NCBI RefSeq assembly: GCF_030818575.1
Contig: NZ_JAUTAL010000001.1
Coordinates: 186,001 to 250,000 of the forward strand
DNA length: 64,000 nt
Direction: 5' to 3'
Source: Chryseobacterium camelliae
Lineage (GTDB): Bacteria > Bacteroidota > Bacteroidia > Flavobacteriales > Weeksellaceae
This document shows positions 59,328-64,000 of this stretch, piece by piece (within the stretch, counting starts at the first letter, position 1; every line of letters begins with the position of its first letter). Below the pieces are notes generated by a model. It was not told where the DNA came from, searched no databases, and saw only the letters and a program-made list of their open reading frames with translations. Made by a program: the position numbers and the translations under genes.

Positions 59328-59955
59328 AAATACAGCAGAATTTGTAAAAGAACAACTTAAAGGGGCGGAAGCCGGGCACGACTGGTTTCATATTGAAAGG
59401 GTCTGGAAACTGGCCAGAAAAATTGCTCAGGATGAAAACTGCAACCATGAAGTGGTAGAACTGTCTGCATTATTACATGATATTGCAGACCCTAAGTTTC
59501 ACAATGGCGATGAAAACCTTGCCTTACAGGTTTCCCGTACATTCCTTGAAAGCCAGGATGCCTCAGAAGACCTCATCCAACAGGTTTTGTTTGTCATTAA
59601 GAATATTTCTTTTAAAAACAGGAATGACGTACCGAAAGACCTTCCTTTAGAACTTAAGATTGTTCAGGATGCAGACCGTATTGATGCCATTGGAGCGATC
59701 GGGGTAGCCAGGACCTTTAATTTCGGAGGTTTTAAGAACAACCTCATGTATCATCCCGACCTGAAACCGAGACTGGATATGTCTAAGGAGGAGTATAAAA
59801 AATCCGATGGTACTACAATCAATCATTTTTATGAAAAACTCCTGCTTCTGAAAGATATGATGAATACTAGGAAAGGAAAAGAGATTGCGGAAGAGCGCCA
59901 TAACTTCATGCTGAAATTCCTTGACCAGTTTTACAGGGAATGGAATGTAGATTAA
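59308..59955 (+). CDS. HD-domain phosphohydrolase
   Basis: The 215-residue protein has an HD-type metal-dependent phosphohydrolase domain. It shows HDWFHIERVWKLARKIAQDE, with the first His-Asp near residue 23, then LSALLHDIADPKF (the HD pair) and LKIVQDADRIDAIGAIGVAR, with the last Asp. The layout matches the YfbR/YedJ-like group, small HD proteins of about 210-220 residues whose substrate is uncertain. The frame opens at 59296, but the ATG at 59308 (MENNLIEN) gives a better fit. It overlaps the hydrolase gene by 20 bp. Confidence 0.85.
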   Translation: MENNLIENTAEFVKEQLKGAEAGHDWFHIERVWKLARKIAQDENCNHEVVELSALLHDIADPKFHNGDENLALQVSRTFLESQDASEDLIQQVLFVIKNISFKNRNDVPKDLPLELKIVQDADRIDAIGAIGVARTFNFGGFKNNLMYHPDLKPRLDMSKEEYKKSDGTTINHFYEKLLLLKDMMNTRKGKEIAEERHNFMLKFLDQFYREWNVD

Positions 59956-59979
59956 TCACCTGTTCAAATACTAATTCAG

Positions 59980-59987
59980 TATCTTTG
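59980..59987 (+). promoter_or_regulatory. -7 element TATCTTTG directly before the 59992 gene
   Basis: A perfect TAnnTTTG that ends 5 bp before the ATG at 59992. With the rnpB spacing, transcription would start at or next to the start codon. Confidence 0.6.
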
Positions 59988-59991
59988 TCCT

Positions 59992-60510
59992 ATGATGTTG
60001 ATCATTTTTACACTTTTCCTGGCACTGGTTATTTCTCTGTTTCTGTCGAAACTGAAAAGAGGGAAAGGTGCGGAATGGGCGAAACTGTTTCGTATCGTAA
60101 CGGTTGTTTTAGCAGTTTCTGTTTTTACCTACTGGTTCATTAAAAAAAGTTCCGTAGGAATTGTACAGAATTCATTGGCGTTGCAGGTCATCAATAAGCT
60201 TCCCCAGACACTGGATTTCTATGTCATCAATATTAATGAAGCTGAAAACGCTGCTACCCGTGAAGTAAAACACATCGGAACCATCCGCCCGGAATACTAC
60301 CGGATAGAATATCTCAGAATGGATAAATCTGATGAATACTGGATCGTAGGGTATTTGGGAAAAAAGAACCTTGTATATTTTTCTCAGCATTCCGTGCCCA
60401 ATAAAAATATCGACCAGGTGATTGAAATCCATAATTACATTAACCAGAGCATGAAACTTTCAGATACTGCGAAAAAGCAGATTGAAGCCTACAATCATGA
60501 GAAAATGTAA
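59992..60510 (+). CDS. Membrane protein of unknown function, possibly leaderless
   Basis: The 172-residue protein has two N-terminal membrane helices (MMLIIFTLFLALVISLFLS and FRIVTVVLAVSVFTYWFI) and a soluble C-terminal domain (ALQVINKLPQTLDFYVI, EYYRIEYLRMDKSDEYW, VPNKNIDQVIEIHNYINQS) that is probably outside the cytoplasm. No family is recognised. Start codons at 59992 and 59995 (ATGATG) are both near the predicted transcript start, so the message has no leader or almost none. It ends about 90 bp before a minus-strand gene. Confidence 0.7.
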   Translation: MMLIIFTLFLALVISLFLSKLKRGKGAEWAKLFRIVTVVLAVSVFTYWFIKKSSVGIVQNSLALQVINKLPQTLDFYVININEAENAATREVKHIGTIRPEYYRIEYLRMDKSDEYWIVGYLGKKNLVYFSQHSVPNKNIDQVIEIHNYINQSMKLSDTAKKQIEAYNHEKM

Positions 60511-60598
60511 AATATGGGATCTGGGTCACCCTTGACCTCTTATTGTTGTTCCTTAACCTTGTTTTGCTGCTGAGAAGGAAGTAAAATCCTCACGTTCG

Positions 60599-60850
60599 TT
60601 AAGGATAGTTAAGGATCAGCATTACTTTTTCTTTCTGCTCTTCCGGGCACAGTCTTACCAGTCTGTCTTTGTTCCTGGTGCTGATCTGTTCTTTTTTTAT
60701 CCATTCCGTTGTTCCGTCTTCTTTCAGGCATGTGAGCCTGATTATCCCGTCTTCGTAGAACGTGTATTCATAACTGAAATCATTCTCAGAAATGATTATG
60801 CTGCAGATTTCATGATCTTCCATGTCATTTGATTTAATGCAATAATTCAA
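60599..60850 (-). CDS. Small hypothetical protein
   Basis: The 83-residue product is soluble and mixed acidic/basic (YEYTFYEDGIIRLTCLKEDG, EQISTRNKDRLVRLCPEEQKEK). No family is recognised. It may start at the ATG at 60850 or at a later ATG nine codons on (MEDHEICS). It is isolated between the plus-strand membrane protein gene and the DUF72 gene. The composition looks coding, but nothing else supports a function. Confidence 0.5.
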   Translation of the reverse strand: MNYCIKSNDMEDHEICSIIISENDFSYEYTFYEDGIIRLTCLKEDGTTEWIKKEQISTRNKDRLVRLCPEEQKEKVMLILNYP

Positions 60851-61003
60851 ATTAAAAGTGAATTATTTATTCTGCTAAGTTAGTGAAAATAAACGAATAA
60901 AAGACCTGATGCAATGGTTGGCCATTGCATCGCTATGTAGGGATCTGACTCGGTTGTATTGACCGGAGTTCAGTACTCAATAAATGATAAGATGTGTCCT
61001 TAT

Positions 61004-61891
61004 TCAGAATAGCGTACCCGTACTTTCAGCGGCCATTTGAGGAATATGAATGGAGGTTTTCCATGTATCATTCATCCTTTTAATGAAATGAGCGGATAAA
61101 AAATCAAAGCTGCCGATATCCTGATGAACGAAAAAACAAAGGTTGCGAAGTCCCTGCTGCTTCCAGTGAGCCAGATGGGCCAGCCAGGCATCCAGCCTTT
61201 TGTAATCATGCTGACTATCCGTAGCAACATACCGGATAAAAGCATTGGGAGTGGTCAGGCGCATATGGAGCATATCTCTTCTTCCCGGCGTATCTACAAT
61301 GATATTGGTAATATTATGATCCTCGAATAGTTCACATGTCTTATTGAAAACCGCTTCGTCCGAAAACCATTCCGCATTTCTGAGCTCAATAGCTACCGGG
61401 ATCTCTTCGGGCCAGTCTCTGACAAATTTCTCCAGCCTATTGTAATCTTTAGGCTGGAAGTTATCATGAAGCTGTAAGAAAACCATCCCCAGTTTCTCCT
61501 CGAAATGTGCAACGGCAGTAGCAAACTGTGTTACCGCATCCGTAACATCTATGAGCCGTCGGAAGTGTGAGATTGTATTCGTGATTTTTGGAAAGAATTT
61601 GAAGTGTTCCGGTGTCTTATCTTTCCATGTGAGGATCTGTTCCGGTGTAGGCATCCCGTAAAAAGTGGCATTAAGCTCAATAGAATTGAACTGAGTGGCA
61701 TAATAACGAAGTTCATCCTTAGTTCCTTTTGGGTAAAATCCTTTCAGGTCGGTTCGGTTCCATTTGGCACAGCCTATAGAGATGTTTTCAAGACCATTTT
61801 CATTCCTGCGCAGCACTATTTCAGTAGCGGGATGGTCGGGAGGTAAAGTAAAATCAATATGGGAAGGATCTGCTACTTTTCCGAATTTCAT
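61004..61891 (-). CDS. DUF72 family protein
   Basis: The 295-residue soluble protein belongs to DUF72 (YecE/YunF), a TIM-barrel-like family of unknown role related to sugar-phosphate isomerase folds. Typical segments are IGCAKWNRTDLKGFYPKGTK near residue 39, YYATQFNSIELNATFYGMP, FKFFPKITNTISHFRRL, FLQLHDNFQP, VAIELRNAEWF and MHMR-like LHMRLTTPNAFIRY. The start is the ATG at 61889-61891. A minus-strand TATTTTTA (plus 61912-61919) is a weak -7 candidate 20 bp upstream. It is divergent from the TonB-receptor gene. Confidence 0.9.
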   Translation of the reverse strand: MKFGKVADPSHIDFTLPPDHPATEIVLRRNENGLENISIGCAKWNRTDLKGFYPKGTKDELRYYATQFNSIELNATFYGMPTPEQILTWKDKTPEHFKFFPKITNTISHFRRLIDVTDAVTQFATAVAHFEEKLGMVFLQLHDNFQPKDYNRLEKFVRDWPEEIPVAIELRNAEWFSDEAVFNKTCELFEDHNITNIIVDTPGRRDMLHMRLTTPNAFIRYVATDSQHDYKRLDAWLAHLAHWKQQGLRNLCFFVHQDIGSFDFLSAHFIKRMNDTWKTSIHIPQMAAESTGTLF

Positions 61892-62040
61892 AATCTGGGT
61901 GATTTTAAACCTAAAAATAGCGATTTTTTCGATGACTTGTGGTATGGGACAGTTATTCTTTAAGTTTTTTTTAAGGAAATATTAAAAATTATGTAACGTA
62001 ATGTTAACTGTGTGTTACCACCAATCCTGTTTACTCCGTC

Positions 62041-62048
62041 TAATTTTG
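62041..62048 (+). promoter_or_regulatory. -7 element TAATTTTG of the TonB-receptor gene
   Basis: A perfect TAnnTTTG. The predicted start near 62054 leaves a leader of about 24 bases to the ATG at 62078. Confidence 0.55.
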
Positions 62049-62077
62049 CCATACAATTTTGAACCTAAAAATAAGTT

Positions 62078-64000
62078 ATGAAGAAAAGAATAATCTGTGC
62101 TGTTGCGCTGCTTTCTTTCAGTCTTGCCTTTTCCCAGGAAACCAGCTCTAAAATCTTCGGAAGATTAAGAGGGACCGCTTCGGAAATGACGGTAAAAGTA
62201 GTGCACATACCTACGAACAGTACTTTTGAAACCAAAAGTAACAGCAAAGGACAGTTCAGCCTTGATAACCTGCAGCCCGGAGGACCATATAAGATTGAGA
62301 TCTCCGACGGTTCACAGGTTATTTATTCAAACAGCAACGTACAGCTTTCATTAGGAAATAATGATCTGCCGGTTGTAGAAGTTAACAACAAAGAAAAAAT
62401 GATCGATGAGGTAAAACTTACCTCTAAGAAAAGTATTGCCAAATATGGTGTAGGCATCAGCCAGGCACAGATTTCAGGACTTCCTAATATTAACAGGGGG
62501 ATTCAGGATGTAACTAAGCTTGTTCCGCAGAGTGCCAACAATTCATTCAACGGAACCAATTTCCGTTATAATAACGTAACCATTGACGGTTCAATCAATA
62601 ATGATGCGATTGGATTCAGCCCATCATTAGGAGGTCAAACGGGAACTTCAGGAATGCCTGGAAGCAGTACCCGCTCCAATTCCATAAGTCTGGATGCGAT
62701 CCAGGATGTTCAGGTCTATATCGCGCCGTATGATGTAAAATTAGGAAACTTTCTTGGCGGAAGTATTAATGCCGTAACGAGAAGCGGAAGCAACAATGTT
62801 GAAGGATCGTTGTATGCTTACGGAAGAAATGCAGCTATAACCGGAAGAAACAGGGTTGGTGACAATTCAAAAATGCCGAATTCATTTGAAGATTTTATTT
62901 ATGGAGGAAGGGTAGGCCTGCCGGTAATAAAAGATAAGCTTTTCCTGTTCACCAATATGGAATATACGAAAAGGACAGATCCTGTTTTCTATAATGCAAA
63001 CGACCCTAATGCATTGGTGAATGATGCTGTAGCCAGTCAGATTTCCAACTTCGTACGCAGCAAATACAACTTTGACCCGGGAACATATGATGCCTATTCC
63101 AATTTTTCAGAAAGCTCTAAACTTTTCAATAAACTGGACTGGAAGATCAATGACAAGCATACTTTATCCATTAAGAACAATACCGTATTCTCCCAGGCTT
63201 CCAATCTTGAACGTGACGGAGCTAATTTCAGGTTTTCAAGTATGGATTTTGTTCAGAAAAATATGGCTTCCTCCACAACGCTTGAGCTGAAAAGCCGTTT
63301 CAACGATAAATGGAACAATAATCTGGTACTGGGCTATTCCTCGATCCACGACTACAGGGATCCTACTTCCTCCAATGCGATGTTCCCGCAAGTGGAAATC
63401 GCCTATAACGGAGGGACAATCTTATTGGGTAATGATCGGGAAGCAACGGTATTCAATATGAAGCAGAAGACTTTCGAAATTACCGATAACCTTACTTACA
63501 AAGCAGGACATCATACATTCCTTGTAGGAACACACAATGAGTTATACAATATAGATTATGGTTTTGTTAACGCACTGAACGGGAGAATTTCCTATAAGAG
63601 CCTGAATGATTTCTTCAACTCCAATCCTGCAAGGATCAGAGGAACCTATTCTCTGAACGGAGAAGACCGGAATGCCCTCTTTAACAATCCTTATGCACAT
63701 TATCAGGTTAACCTCCTGTCGCTTTACTTTCAGGATGAGATCAATTGGGGAAGGGTGAGATTGACGCCCGGGGTAAGAGTAGATTATACTGACCTTCCAA
63801 ACAAACCTGTATTAAGTAGCTTGGTAAATAATTCGCCACAGGATCCTAATTACGGGACAACTTATACTTATACGCCATTAAGTCAGCTTACCAACAATTA
63901 TCTGAACAAGCCTACCTTATCACCAAGATTAGGATTTACCTATGACCTTACCGAAGACCGGTCTGTGGTACTGAGAGGAGGTTCAGGAATCTTCGTAGGC
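62078..64000 (+). CDS. TonB-dependent outer-membrane receptor, Oar/SusC-like (cut by right edge)
   Basis: Open from the ATG at 62078 to the window end, 641 codons. A signal peptide (MKKRIICAVALLSFSLAFSQ) is followed by a carboxypeptidase-regulatory-like beta domain (KIFGRLRGTASEMTVKVVH to about residue 100). The plug then begins (MIDEVKLTSKKSIAKYGVG, LPNINRGIQDVTKLVPQS, LDAIQDVQVYIAPYDVKLGN, FLGGSINAVTRSGSN) and the beta-barrel strands follow. This is the layout of the Oar-type TonB-dependent proteins of about 1000 residues. Roughly a third, with the last barrel strands, lies outside. The cargo is unknown. A Gly/Ser-rich stretch (GGQTGTSGMPGSSTRS) lies within the plug. Confidence 0.9.
   Translation, partial: MKKRIICAVALLSFSLAFSQETSSKIFGRLRGTASEMTVKVVHIPTNSTFETKSNSKGQFSLDNLQPGGPYKIEISDGSQVIYSNSNVQLSLGNNDLPVVEVNNKEKMIDEVKLTSKKSIAKYGVGISQAQISGLPNINRGIQDVTKLVPQSANNSFNGTNFRYNNVTIDGSINNDAIGFSPSLGGQTGTSGMPGSSTRSNSISLDAIQDVQVYIAPYDVKLGNFLGGSINAVTRSGSNNVEGSLYAYGRNAAITGRNRVGDNSKMPNSFEDFIYGGRVGLPVIKDKLFLFTNMEYTKRTDPVFYNANDPNALVNDAVASQISNFVRSKYNFDPGTYDAYSNFSESSKLFNKLDWKINDKHTLSIKNNTVFSQASNLERDGANFRFSSMDFVQKNMASSTTLELKSRFNDKWNNNLVLGYSSIHDYRDPTSSNAMFPQVEIAYNGGTILLGNDREATVFNMKQKTFEITDNLTYKAGHHTFLVGTHNELYNIDYGFVNALNGRISYKSLNDFFNSNPARIRGTYSLNGEDRNALFNNPYAHYQVNLLSLYFQDEINWGRVRLTPGVRVDYTDLPNKPVLSSLVNNSPQDPNYGTTYTYTPLSQLTNNYLNKPTLSPRLGFTYDLTEDRSVVLRGGSGIFVG

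Noticed and set aside
1..64000. CRISPR arrays, insertion sequences, prophage genes or attachment sites
   Set aside because: No regularly spaced repeats, transposase, integrase or phage structural genes were seen. The only long repeats are the two tRNA-Lys genes.

Overview
The window looks like chromosome from a Chryseobacterium-like member of the Flavobacteriia (Bacteroidota). Four things point there: a complete gldK-gldL-gldM-gldN block (type IX secretion/gliding motor), family markers such as DUF4270, GLPGLI and POT transporters in tandem, promoters with the Bacteroidota -7 element TAnnTTTG, and the near absence of Shine-Dalgarno sequences. Genes are dense on both strands, and most transcription units end in clear intrinsic terminators.

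Layout. 1-16.2 kb is mostly minus strand: the start of recG (cut by the left edge), a secreted thioredoxin, a peptide-use locus (three POT peptide transporters, a YhcG/DUF1016 nuclease between two of them, and a secreted prolyl-dipeptidyl peptidase), two secreted proteins of unknown role, small hypothetical genes, and an alpha-glucan phosphorylase. 16.3-25 kb is housekeeping: DinB-like DUF1572, mtaB, DUF3861, a glutamate-synthase-like flavoprotein, an FKBP-like lipoprotein, an S4 RNA-binding protein, aroK, a tRNA-Lys/tRNA-Leu/tRNA-Lys cluster and panC. 25-34.2 kb runs plus strand: a one-domain glycogen-synthase-like protein, a DUF4270 lipoprotein, glmS, then gldKLMN. 34.2-42.8 kb holds a DadA-like oxidoreductase, a SemiSWEET, a small lipoprotein and a tripartite RND efflux operon.

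42.9-47.9 kb is visibly more AT-rich and is the most unusual part. It contains a small lipoprotein, a secreted two-cysteine peptide, a SdpA-like protein, an HTTM/SdpB-like membrane protein and a GLPGLI protein, all on the minus strand. A membrane TPR-AraC regulator is divergent from them, and the shared intergenic region carries two overlapping perfect palindromes. I read this as a candidate peptide (bacteriocin or signal) production and sensing island.

47.9-64 kb: a hypothetical gene, a cytoplasmic alpha-amylase, a sigma factor with a membrane partner, RNase P RNA, a PPK2 kinase, a DUF1573 protein, valS interrupted by a one-base frameshift just before KMSKS, DUF4241, a divergent PfkB kinase, an alpha/beta hydrolase with an HD phosphohydrolase, two small hypothetical genes, DUF72, and the start of a TonB-dependent outer-membrane protein cut by the right edge.
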